The notes below the pieces were generated by a model. That model had not been told where the DNA came from. It worked only from the letters and a program-made list of their open reading frames with translations, and did no database searches. The position numbers and the translations under genes are program-made. Positions 57,275 through 64,000 of a stretch of 64,000 nt of DNA are shown in pieces. Location: positions 868,001-932,000 of the forward strand of contig CAWJNX010000001.1 in assembly GCA_963844395.1 (NCBI GenBank). The letters are read 5' to 3'. The stretch is from VRUE01 sp963844395 (GTDB taxonomy: Bacteria > Actinomycetota > Thermoleophilia > Solirubrobacterales > 70-9). Within the stretch, counting starts at the first letter, position 1; every line of letters starts with the position of its first letter.

Positions 57275-58419
57275 CGACTGCGAAGCCGCAGCACGCGGGC
57301 GACCGACAGCTCGGAGGCGGCACGGTCGAGTCGGCCGCTTCGCAGGCTCCGCGCCAGGGCTCGCCGGGCGCGAGCGGCGGGATCAACGCCGGTGTAGAGC
57401 AGGAGGTCGGCACCGGCACGGGCAGCTGCAATGCCGGCCGCGGTGGGATCTCCGACGCTGAGCGTCGAGATCGTGTCGAGCGCATCGGTGATCGCCACGC
57501 CCTCGAAGCCGAGCCGGTCGCGCAGCTCGCCGCTCGCGATCGACGGCGCGAAAGCAGCCGGCCTCGATGAGAAGGCGGGGTAGATGGCCGCGCTCAGCAT
57601 CACCATCTCCCCACCGGCTGCGAAGAAGCGCCGATAGGGCGCCATGTTGACTCGCCGCAGGACCCGCTTGGAGAGCAGGATGCGCTCGACTTCGGTGTCG
57701 GTGTTGCCGCTCACCGCGCCGAGCCCGGGGAAGTGCTTCGCGACCGCCGCGACACCGGCTCGCTGCATCGCCGCGGCGAAGGGCACGGCGCCGGCGGCGA
57801 CCCGGCCCGGGCTGCCGCCCCACTCCCGTTCGGTTTCCGCGATGGCGCTGCCCGGACGAGCGACGTCGAGCACCGGCGCAAGGTTGACGCTGACCCCGAC
57901 GTCGCGCAGGTTGCGCGCCGTCAACCGCCCCTGGCGGCTGCTGTAGGCGGCGCCGCGAGCGCTCATCGCGCGTGCCGAGACGGCGGGGGCGCCGTCGATC
58001 CGCTTCACCAAGCCGCCCTCCTGGTCGGTCAGGATCAGCAGCGGATCTTGCAGGCCACGTGGGCGAGGAATCGCCTGTAGGCCGCGGATCAAGCGACGGC
58101 CGGCGCCGCGGGAAGGGAAGTTGTTGGCGTAAAGGACAACGCCAGCGGCGCCGCCCGCGCCGATCAGGCGCCGCAGCGAGGCCGGCACCACCGTTCCCTC
58201 GAGGCCGACCACGATGCGCTGGCCCGCGAGCCGTTCGGGCGACAGCCCTTCGGCCGTGCTGAGCCACGCCTCCGAGACCGGCGCCTGCGCATCGGCCGGG
58301 TCGGAGTCCGATCCCCGCGGGCCGTCGCCGAACGCGGCGCCAAGGGCAAAGGCCGCCGCCGCCAGGGCACAGACGACCGCCACGGCCAGGCGCCGCCTTC
58401 TTCTCGTCGCCGGGTTCAC
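57235..58419 (-). CDS. Glycoside hydrolase family 3 N-terminal (beta-N-acetylhexosaminidase-like)
   Basis: About 394 residues from GTG 58419. An Arg-rich start and hydrophobic segment (RRRRRLAVAVVCALAAAAFA) suggest a signal anchor. DQEGGLVKRIDGAPAVSARA, VAKHFPGLGAVSGNTDTEVE and GVAITDALDTISTLSVGDPT are GH3 signatures; NagZ-like enzymes cleave GlcNAc from cell-wall or glycan substrates. The usual KHFPGHG is KHFPGLG here, so the His-Asp catalytic dyad of NagZ may be altered. Start 58497 would overlap bioB. Confidence 0.82.
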   Translation of the reverse strand: MNPATRRRRRLAVAVVCALAAAAFALGAAFGDGPRGSDSDPADAQAPVSEAWLSTAEGLSPERLAGQRIVVGLEGTVVPASLRRLIGAGGAAGVVLYANNFPSRGAGRRLIRGLQAIPRPRGLQDPLLILTDQEGGLVKRIDGAPAVSARAMSARGAAYSSRQGRLTARNLRDVGVSVNLAPVLDVARPGSAIAETEREWGGSPGRVAAGAVPFAAAMQRAGVAAVAKHFPGLGAVSGNTDTEVERILLSKRVLRRVNMAPYRRFFAAGGEMVMLSAAIYPAFSSRPAAFAPSIASGELRDRLGFEGVAITDALDTISTLSVGDPTAAGIAAARAGADLLLYTGVDPAARARRALARSLRSGRLDRAASELSVARVLRLRSRYAPGTAASDSQR

Positions 58420-58495
58420 CGGCAGCGATCTTATGAGCGGGCCGGCCGCGCGTTGCCTCTCAGCCCGTCCGCGCCGGTTCCTAGCCTTGCGCCGC

Positions 58496-59632
58496 ATGTC
58501 TTCCCTGATCTCGTTCGACGAAGCCCTCGCGCTGGGCGAGCTGAGCGATCACGAGGAGATCGGCGATCTGGTCGAGCGCGCCTGGGAGGTGCGCCGCGAG
58601 AACTTCGGCGACTCGACCGACATGTGCTCGTTGGTCAACGCCAAGTCGGGCGGCTGCGCCGAGGACTGTGGCTTCTGCGCCCAGTCGCGCTACGCCGAGG
58701 CGGACACGCCGATGCACGCGATGATGGAGCCCGAGCAGATTCTCGAGCACGCCAGGGCGGCGGAGGCCGCGGGGGCGCACCGCTTCTGCATGGTGACCCA
58801 GGGCCAGGGCCTCTCGAAGCGGGATTTCAAGAAGATCCTCGAGGGCGCCGAACTGGTCTCCGAGCACACCAACCTGAAGCGCTGCGCCTCGATCGGCCAC
58901 ATGTCGGGTGAACGAGCCAAGCAGCTGCGCGAGGCGGGGATCCAGCGCGTCCACCACAACGTCGAGTCGGCCCGCTCCTACTATCCCGAGGTCTCGACCA
59001 CGGTCCGCTACGAGGGCCGGGTACGGACGATCGAGGCGGTCAAGGAGGCGGGCCTGGAGACCTGCGTCGGCGGCATCCTCAACCTGGGCGAGTCGCCGCG
59101 GCAGCGGGTCGAGATGGCCTTCGAGCTGTCGGAGCTGGAGCCCACGTCGGTGCCGATCAACCTGCTCAACCCCCGCGATGGGACGAAGTTCGGCGACCGC
59201 CCGCTGATGGACCCCTGGGAGGTCGTCAAGTGGGTGGCGATCTTCCGGCTGATCATCCCGGGGGCGCTGTTCCGCCTCTGTGGCGGCCGGGTCGAGAACC
59301 TCGGCGAGCTGCAACCTCTGGCCGTCAAGGCCGGGCTGAACGGGGTGATGATGGGCAACTTCCTGACCACGCTGGGCGCCGAGCCGGAGGACGACCGGGC
59401 GATGTTCGAGGAGCTGGGGTTGAACGTGGCGCGCCAGCCCGACAACGGCGCCAACCCGCGACCCGACAACCGCTCCGGCTGGCTCGACGGCGAGACCCCG
59501 GCGACCCCGATCGACGAGCTGATCGACCGCCAGGACGAAGCCGACTTCTGGGATCCCTCGACCCAGCTACGGGTCGTCAAGAAGGCGAAGAAGCCTCCGC
59601 CGTATCCCGAAATTCCCTCGCAGGCGGCATGA
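58496..59632 (+). CDS. bioB: BioB, biotin synthase
   Basis: 378 residues. The radical-SAM cluster motif is GGCAEDCGFCAQSRYAEADT (CxxxCxxC), followed by HRFCMVTQGQGLSKRDFKKI, YYPEVSTTVRYEGRVRTIEA and CVGGILNLGESPRQRVEMAF. It inserts sulfur into dethiobiotin. A C-terminal extension of about 50 residues (from LGLNVARQPDNGANPRPDN) is longer than in E. coli. ATGA overlap with bioF. Divergent from the GH3 gene. Confidence 0.95.
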   Translation: MSSLISFDEALALGELSDHEEIGDLVERAWEVRRENFGDSTDMCSLVNAKSGGCAEDCGFCAQSRYAEADTPMHAMMEPEQILEHARAAEAAGAHRFCMVTQGQGLSKRDFKKILEGAELVSEHTNLKRCASIGHMSGERAKQLREAGIQRVHHNVESARSYYPEVSTTVRYEGRVRTIEAVKEAGLETCVGGILNLGESPRQRVEMAFELSELEPTSVPINLLNPRDGTKFGDRPLMDPWEVVKWVAIFRLIIPGALFRLCGGRVENLGELQPLAVKAGLNGVMMGNFLTTLGAEPEDDRAMFEELGLNVARQPDNGANPRPDNRSGWLDGETPATPIDELIDRQDEADFWDPSTQLRVVKKAKKPPPYPEIPSQAA

Positions 59633-60825
59633 CCGACGTCGCAGAGCGGCTGGAGGAGCTCCGCGACAGGGGGCTCTACCGGCGACTGCGCCTGGTCGAG
59701 GGGCCACAGGGACCGCGCGTCATGCTCGACGGGCGCCCGGTGCTGCTGCTCTGCTCCAACGACTACCTCGGCCTGGCCGGCCATCCGCGGGTGCGCGAGG
59801 CGGCGGCCGAGGCGGCGCTGCGCTGGGGCGCCGGGGCGGGCGCCTCGCGGCTGATCTCGGGCAACATGGAGCCGCACCGCCGCCTCGAGCAGCGGCTCGC
59901 CGAGTTCAAGGGATACGAGGCGGCGCTGCTGTTCGGCTCTGGCTACCTGGCGAACACGGGGACGATCGCGGCACTGGCCGGCCGCGGCGAGGTCGTCTTC
60001 TCCGACGAGCTGAACCACGCCAGCATCGTCAACGGCTGCCGCCTCTCGCGGGCCGAGACCTTCGTCTACCGCCACGGCGACGTCGAGCAACTCGCCTGGG
60101 GACTGCGCGAGGCCGGCGAGCGCGCCGCGCTGATCGTCAGCGACGGCGTCTTCTCGATGGACGGCGACGTGGCGCCCCTGGCAGATCTGGCCATGCTGGC
60201 GCGCCGCCACGGCTGCCGTCTGATGGTGGACGAGGCACACGCCACCGGCGCGCTCGGGCCCGGCGGCCGCGGCTCGGTCGCCGCGGCCGGGCTCGGCGGC
60301 GAGGTCAACGTGGTGGTCGGCACGCTCGGCAAGGCGCTCGGCTCCTACGGCGCCTACGTCTGCGCCAGTCGCGAGCTGGCCGATTACCTGGTCAACTCAG
60401 CCCGTCCCTTCATCTTCTCGACCGCTCCGCCGCCGTCCGTCGTCGCCGCTGCCGAGGCCGCGCTGGAGCTGCTCGCTTCGACCCCGCAGCTGGTGGAACG
60501 GCTGGGAGCGAACGCGATGCTCCTGCGCGAGTCGCTCGCAACCGAGGCCCTGGCGGTCGGCGGCTCGGGCTCGCAGATCGTCCCGCTGCATATCGGCAAC
60601 GCGGCGCGGGCGATGGAGCTGAGCGAGCGCCTGCTCGAGCGCGGCATCTTCGCGCAGGGCATTCGGCCCCCGACCGTGCCGGAGGGATCGTCGCGGCTGC
60701 GCTTCACCGTGATGGCCACCCATCAGGCGGACGATCTCCGCCGGGCGGCGAAGCTGGTCGGCGGAACGGCCCGCGAGATGGGGCTTTCCGCCGACACCGA
60801 GTTCACTCAGCCGCTGGCCGCTTGA
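59629..60825 (+). CDS. bioF: BioF, 8-amino-7-oxononanoate synthase
   Basis: 398 residues. LLLCSNDYLGLAGHPRVREA, SDELNHASIVNGCRLSRAET, MVDEAHATGALGPGGRGSVA and GTLGKALGSYGAYVCASREL (PLP lysine in GTLGKALG) identify the alpha-oxoamine synthase family; biotin-operon context gives BioF. It condenses pimeloyl thioester with alanine. Ends in a TGATG overlap with bioD. Confidence 0.94.
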   Translation: MTDVAERLEELRDRGLYRRLRLVEGPQGPRVMLDGRPVLLLCSNDYLGLAGHPRVREAAAEAALRWGAGAGASRLISGNMEPHRRLEQRLAEFKGYEAALLFGSGYLANTGTIAALAGRGEVVFSDELNHASIVNGCRLSRAETFVYRHGDVEQLAWGLREAGERAALIVSDGVFSMDGDVAPLADLAMLARRHGCRLMVDEAHATGALGPGGRGSVAAAGLGGEVNVVVGTLGKALGSYGAYVCASRELADYLVNSARPFIFSTAPPPSVVAAAEAALELLASTPQLVERLGANAMLLRESLATEALAVGGSGSQIVPLHIGNAARAMELSERLLERGIFAQGIRPPTVPEGSSRLRFTVMATHQADDLRRAAKLVGGTAREMGLSADTEFTQPLAA

Positions 60826-61598
60826 TGATCACGTCGTTTGGCGGTTCGGGACCGCGCTCGTTTCGAGAAAGCCGGCCGCGGGGCGTATTCGTCACCGGGA
60901 CCGGCACCGCGGTAGGCAAGACCGTCGTCGCCGCGGCGGTCGCCCGGACGCACGCGGCGGACGGGAAACGCGTCGCGGTCTTCAAGCCGGCAGTCACCGG
61001 CCTCGACGAGTTCGGTCCCGATGGGCCGAAAACGCCAGCCGGAGCGGCGTTTTCGGCCCATCGGCCCGATCACGAGGTGCTGCGGGACGCGGCTGCGTCG
61101 ACGCAGAGCGACGAGGAGATCGCTCCCTACCGCTACGGGCCGCCGATGTCGCCCCACCTTGCGGCCACGCTGGCCGGGGAGACAATCGACCCCGAGCGGC
61201 TTCGTGGGGCGGCGAAGCGTGCGGCAGGCGACGCCGACTTCCTCGTCTGCGAGGGGGTCGGCGGGCTGCTCGTCCCCCTCTCCGTCGCGCCGCGCTACCT
61301 CGTCCGCGATCTAGCGGCCGACCTTGCGCTACCGGTCGTCGTCGCTGCGGCGCCGGGCCTGGGGACGATCAACCACACGCTGTTGACGATCGAGGCGGCG
61401 CGAAAAGCCGGCCTCGAGGTCGCGGCGGTCGTCCTTACCCCCTGGCCGGCCCAGCCTGACCCCATCGAGGAATCCAACCAAGCGACGATCGCCGCACTGG
61501 GGGAGGTCACGGTCGAGACGCTGCCGCCGCTCGATCTCGTCGATGCCTCCAGCTGGCCAGGCGATGACTGGCGCTTTCTTCGCGCTATGCGCGAATAA
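60825..61598 (+). CDS. bioD: BioD, dethiobiotin synthetase, with palindrome-encoded insertion
   Basis: 257 residues from ATG 60825. VFVTGTGTAVGKTVVAAAVA is the P-loop, RVAVFKPAVTGLDE the substrate Lys region, and LVCEGVGGLLVPLS the motif that binds diaminopelargonate. Where family members have a short KPVxTG-x-DE to DHELLR link, this protein inserts GPDGPKTPAGAAFSAHR, encoded by a 45-bp palindrome. A second palindrome covers the last codons and stop (61568-61606). No bioA is in the window. Confidence 0.92.
   Translation: MITSFGGSGPRSFRESRPRGVFVTGTGTAVGKTVVAAAVARTHAADGKRVAVFKPAVTGLDEFGPDGPKTPAGAAFSAHRPDHEVLRDAAASTQSDEEIAPYRYGPPMSPHLAATLAGETIDPERLRGAAKRAAGDADFLVCEGVGGLLVPLSVAPRYLVRDLAADLALPVVVAAAPGLGTINHTLLTIEAARKAGLEVAAVVLTPWPAQPDPIEESNQATIAALGEVTVETLPPLDLVDASSWPGDDWRFLRAMRE
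61019..61063. repeat. 45-bp in-frame palindromic element, copy in bioD
   Basis: Perfect 18-bp arms (61019-61036 CGATGGGCCGAAAACGCC, 61046-61063) with 9-nt loop AGCCGGAGC. It encodes DGPKTPAGAAFSAHR. Same size, strand sense and frame as the copy at 28665-28709. Confidence 0.82.
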
Positions 61599-61606
61599 CT
61601 CGCCAG
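61568..61606. repeat. 39-bp palindromic element (ATA-core family) at the bioD 3' end
   Basis: CTGGCG (61568-61573) with CGCCAG (61601-61606), inner CGCG/CGCG around CTATG. It overlaps the last codons and stop of bioD and ends 4 bp before the convergent MFS gene stop, so it may serve as a bidirectional terminator. 27/39 identical to 50227-50265. Confidence 0.58.
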
Positions 61607-61609
61607 TCG

Positions 61610-63085
61610 TCAGCCAACCGACTCGCGCGCGGCCAGCTCACCGCCGGGACTGCTCGCGGCGGCAGCCGCCTCGGGCCTCACCTCGCGGCGCTTGGCCCTG
61701 ATCGCCGTCGCGCCAACCACGGCGCCCGCCAGCGCCACCCCGGCGGAGATCAGCATCGCGAGCCCGAGTGCGTCGACGAACTCCGTCGGCGTGGCGGTGG
61801 CGGGATTGCCGACCGCGGCCTGGAAGATCGCGCCGGTAACCGCGACGCCAAGGCTGCCGCCGACCATCCTGAACATCGAGAGGACGCCGGAGGCGATGCC
61901 GGCTTTCTCGACTGCGACCGCGTTCATCGCGGCGCTCGTCATCGGCGACATCGTCATTGCGATGCCGATCCCGAGCAGCATGAATCCGGGCAACAGGTCG
62001 AGGTAGGTGGAGTTGACCGCGATGCCGCTGAAGCTGTAGAGGGAGGCGGCGACGATCATCAAGCCGCCAGCGATCAACCAGCGCGCCCCGAAGCGATCCG
62101 ATAGCCGCCCGGCGACCGGCGCCACGCCGACGATCATCAGGGTCGAGGGAAGGAAGCGCACCCCAGCCTCCAGCGGCGAGTAGCCGAGGATGTTCTGCAT
62201 GTAGAGGGCGAGGAAGAAGAAGACGCCGAGCATCGCGAAGGAGACGATCAGGGCGACGACCACGGCGCCGACGAAGTTGCGATCGGAGAAGAAGCGGAAC
62301 TCGACCATCGGCACCCTGACCCGCAGCTCGATCGCGACGAACGCGGCCAAACCGAGCCCCGCGCCCACCAGCAGGCCGACGATCTCAGGGGAGCCCCAGC
62401 CCCAGGCATTGCCCTCGACCAGGGCGAGGACCAGCGCCGTCAGCGCTCCGGTCAGCACCGCGACCCCGGCGTAGTCAACCTCGCGCCCCACCGACGTGTC
62501 GCGCGACTCGCGCACCGCGAACAGCGCCGCGGCGACGGCGCCCACCGCCACCGGGATGTTGAGGTAGAAGATCGCCCGCCAGCTGACGTGCTCGGTGAGG
62601 AAGCCGCCGAGCACCGGTCCGACGGCCAGCGCCAGCGCCGAGACGCCTGCCCAGGTGCCCATCGCCTTACCGCGCTCGTGGGCTGGGAAGGCGTCGGTGA
62701 CTATCGAGAGGGTCGCCGGCATCATCAGCGCCGCGCCGACCCCCTGCACGACCCGGCTGGCGACCAGGAAGTCGGTGCTCGGCGCCAGCCCGGCGGTCGC
62801 CGAGGAGGCGGCGAAGACGACGACGCCGACCATGAAGGTGAGGCGGCGGCCGAAGATGTCGCCAAGCCTGCCGCCGGTCGCCAGCAGGACGGCGAAGGAG
62901 AGCGTGTAGCCATTGACCGTCCACTCGAGGCCAGATAGAGAGGCTCCGAGGTCGCGCTGGATCGAGGGCAGGGCGACGTTGACGACCGTGTTGTCGAGCA
63001 TGATCATGAACAGCGCGAAGCACATCGCCCCGAGCGTCCACCACTTGCGGTTCTCGTCGGTGATCAGGTGGCGGTAGCGGGTCAG
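61610..63085 (-). CDS. MFS transporter, DHA2 (EmrB/QacA-like) 14-TM family
   Basis: About 491 residues with fourteen probable membrane helices. MIMLDNTVVNVALPSIQRDL, GGRLGDIFGRRLTFMVGVVV (motif A) and GPVLGGFLTEHVSWRAIFYL (motif C) identify the drug:H+ antiporter-2 subfamily. The start is unusual: no ATG/GTG/TTG precedes TM1, but CTG 63085 stands 7 nt after a consensus GAGGAG ribosome-binding site and gives L/M-TRYRHLITDENRKWW. Substrate unknown; convergent with bioD. Confidence 0.85.
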   Translation of the reverse strand: MTRYRHLITDENRKWWTLGAMCFALFMIMLDNTVVNVALPSIQRDLGASLSGLEWTVNGYTLSFAVLLATGGRLGDIFGRRLTFMVGVVVFAASSATAGLAPSTDFLVASRVVQGVGAALMMPATLSIVTDAFPAHERGKAMGTWAGVSALALAVGPVLGGFLTEHVSWRAIFYLNIPVAVGAVAAALFAVRESRDTSVGREVDYAGVAVLTGALTALVLALVEGNAWGWGSPEIVGLLVGAGLGLAAFVAIELRVRVPMVEFRFFSDRNFVGAVVVALIVSFAMLGVFFFLALYMQNILGYSPLEAGVRFLPSTLMIVGVAPVAGRLSDRFGARWLIAGGLMIVAASLYSFSGIAVNSTYLDLLPGFMLLGIGIAMTMSPMTSAAMNAVAVEKAGIASGVLSMFRMVGGSLGVAVTGAIFQAAVGNPATATPTEFVDALGLAMLISAGVALAGAVVGATAIRAKRREVRPEAAAAASSPGGELAARESVG

Positions 63086-63161
63086 ACCAAAGCTCCTCAG
63101 AGGGGATAAAGGCCAAGCGACATCGTCGCAGCCCACCGCCGCCGCCCCCCAGTGAGTTACA

Positions 63162-64000
63162 TCACAGAGCCGGGTGGTCCTCGCCGCGATACGGTCCAGG
63201 CTTGGGCCGCGGCGAGCCGCCGGGAAATGCCAGCCGCAGGATCGTCCGCTGCACCATGCCGAGCTGTTGGCCGAAGGGCCCGCTGTTGTAGGGCAGGCCG
63301 TAGCGCTCGCAGATCTGCTTGACCTGGGGGGCGATCTCCGCGTAGCGGGTGCTCGGCAGGTCGGGAAAGAGGTGGTGCTCGACCTGGTAGCCGAGATTGC
63401 CGCTGGCGACGTGGAAGAGCGGGCTGCCCTCGATGTTGGCGGCCCCGGCCAACTGGCGCACGTACCAGCCGCCGCGGCTCTCGTTCTCGACCTCCTCCGG
63501 GCTGAAGGTGTAGGTCTGGTCGGGGAAGTGCCCGCAGAAGATGATCGCGTAGGCCCAGACGTTGCGGACGATGTTCGCGTTGGCATTTGCCTTGGCGGCG
63601 GACTTGTAGGAGTCCAGGCCACCTTCGATCGCCATTCGCAGGACGCCGGCCAAACCGCCACGGCGTCGCTTACGCCAGGGCCGACGGCCCTCCGCGCCGG
63701 CGAGGTTCTCGCGCGCCCCCAGACCCGCGTCGAGCGCCGCCATCGCCAGCCCGCTCAGCAGCGGCCAGGCGACGTAGTCCTTGACCACCTGGCTTTTCGC
63801 CTTCTCGAAGATGCCCGCCACCTCACGCTTGACCTGGGCCTTCGATTTGCGGCCGGTACGAATCGCCTCGAAGTCGAGATCGTGGAAGGCGACCCCCCAC
63901 TCGAAGAGTGCCATCAGCACGACGTTGTAGAGCGGCTGTAGGAGGTAGACCGGGTGCCACTTCTGCCGCGGGTCGATCCGCATGATCTCGTAGCCGAGGT
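63162..64000 (-). CDS. Membrane fatty-acid desaturase (C-terminal part, cut by window edge)
   Basis: The frame enters from the right edge (LGYEIMRIDPRQKWHPVYLL) and ends at 63162. It contains NIVRNVWAYAIIFCGHFPDQ and the third histidine box GNLGYQVEHHLFPDLPSTRY (QVEHH), typical of acyl-CoA/acyl-lipid desaturases of the front-end or linoleoyl type. Earlier histidine boxes would lie outside the window. It adds double bonds to membrane fatty acids using ferredoxin or cytochrome electrons. The gap 63086-63161 shows no gene. Confidence 0.88.
   Translation of the reverse strand, partial: LGYEIMRIDPRQKWHPVYLLQPLYNVVLMALFEWGVAFHDLDFEAIRTGRKSKAQVKREVAGIFEKAKSQVVKDYVAWPLLSGLAMAALDAGLGARENLAGAEGRRPWRKRRRGGLAGVLRMAIEGGLDSYKSAAKANANANIVRNVWAYAIIFCGHFPDQTYTFSPEEVENESRGGWYVRQLAGAANIEGSPLFHVASGNLGYQVEHHLFPDLPSTRYAEIAPQVKQICERYGLPYNSGPFGQQLGMVQRTILRLAFPGGSPRPKPGPYRGEDHPAL

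Noticed and set aside
1..64000. CRISPR arrays, rRNA genes, insertion-sequence transposases
   Set aside because: None were seen on reading through both strands: no regularly spaced repeats, no rRNA signatures and no DDE or HUH transposase motifs.

Overview
The window is very GC-rich, densely coded DNA with GTG and TTG starts and many ATGA/GTGA overlaps. The gene set (PucR-type regulators, class III cyclase fused to an AAA ATPase, F420-type nitroreductase, Holin-X/DUF3618/DUF4235 cluster, coproheme decarboxylase, actinobacterial-style FprA) points to an actinobacterium. Class Thermoleophilia (Solirubrobacterales/Gaiellales-like) is my best guess; this is inference from gene content, not a measured phylogeny. 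Layout: 1-8.3 kb is a housekeeping block read leftwards (tatD, rsmA, ispE, a DedA/PAP2 protein split by a stop codon, a PucR regulator, an HNH protein, an HdeD-like membrane protein, glmU) with one tRNA-Gln. 8.4-16.8 kb holds metH, a glycosyltransferase fused to a flippase-like membrane domain, two membrane or coiled-coil proteins and coproheme decarboxylase. 16.9-18.3 kb is a small lower-GC insert with an Xre/ParS-like antitoxin, abutting a PAS-like gene that has lost its start codon. 18.9-24.8 kb has a ferredoxin-NADP reductase (frameshifted), BolA, monothiol glutaredoxin and an IscA-type protein (Fe-S trafficking), DegV, a membrane-stress-type cluster, and a TetR/nitrilase operon. 24.9-36.8 kb carries a cyclase-ATPase and an acyl-CoA catabolic locus: enoyl-CoA hydratase, carboxyltransferase, BKACE enzyme, CoA-transferase and MerR regulator on the minus strand, and two acyl-CoA dehydrogenases on the plus strand. 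36.8-42.3 kb is a 5.5-kb integrative element inserted in the 3' end of the second acyl-CoA dehydrogenase gene. It is bounded by perfect 46-bp direct repeats and carries an integrase (frameshifted), an excisionase, three small regulators, a two-gene winged-helix/HEPN cargo, a small protein and a GAF membrane protein. 42.3-45.9 kb is further accessory DNA: a second copy of the element's XRE regulator, DUF2188, dGTPase, a GNAT-like protein and three small unknown proteins. 45.9-58.4 kb is mixed metabolism, with an unusual concentration of frameshifts between 49.6 and 54.2 kb (SDR1, SDR2, glpK). 58.5-61.6 kb is a bioB-bioF-bioD operon, followed by an MFS transporter and a partial fatty-acid desaturase. 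The most unusual signal is the number of foldback DNA elements. (a) A 45-bp palindrome sits in frame in two unrelated proteins (BioD and a MerR regulator) and encodes the same 15-residue peptide pattern. (b) Two roughly 150-nt elements share a three-hairpin core but have different, perfectly compensated outer stems. (c) A family of about 40-60-bp palindromes shares an ATA-centred core. (d) A 111-bp long-armed element has a shortened relative elsewhere. These are not explained by ordinary gene annotation.
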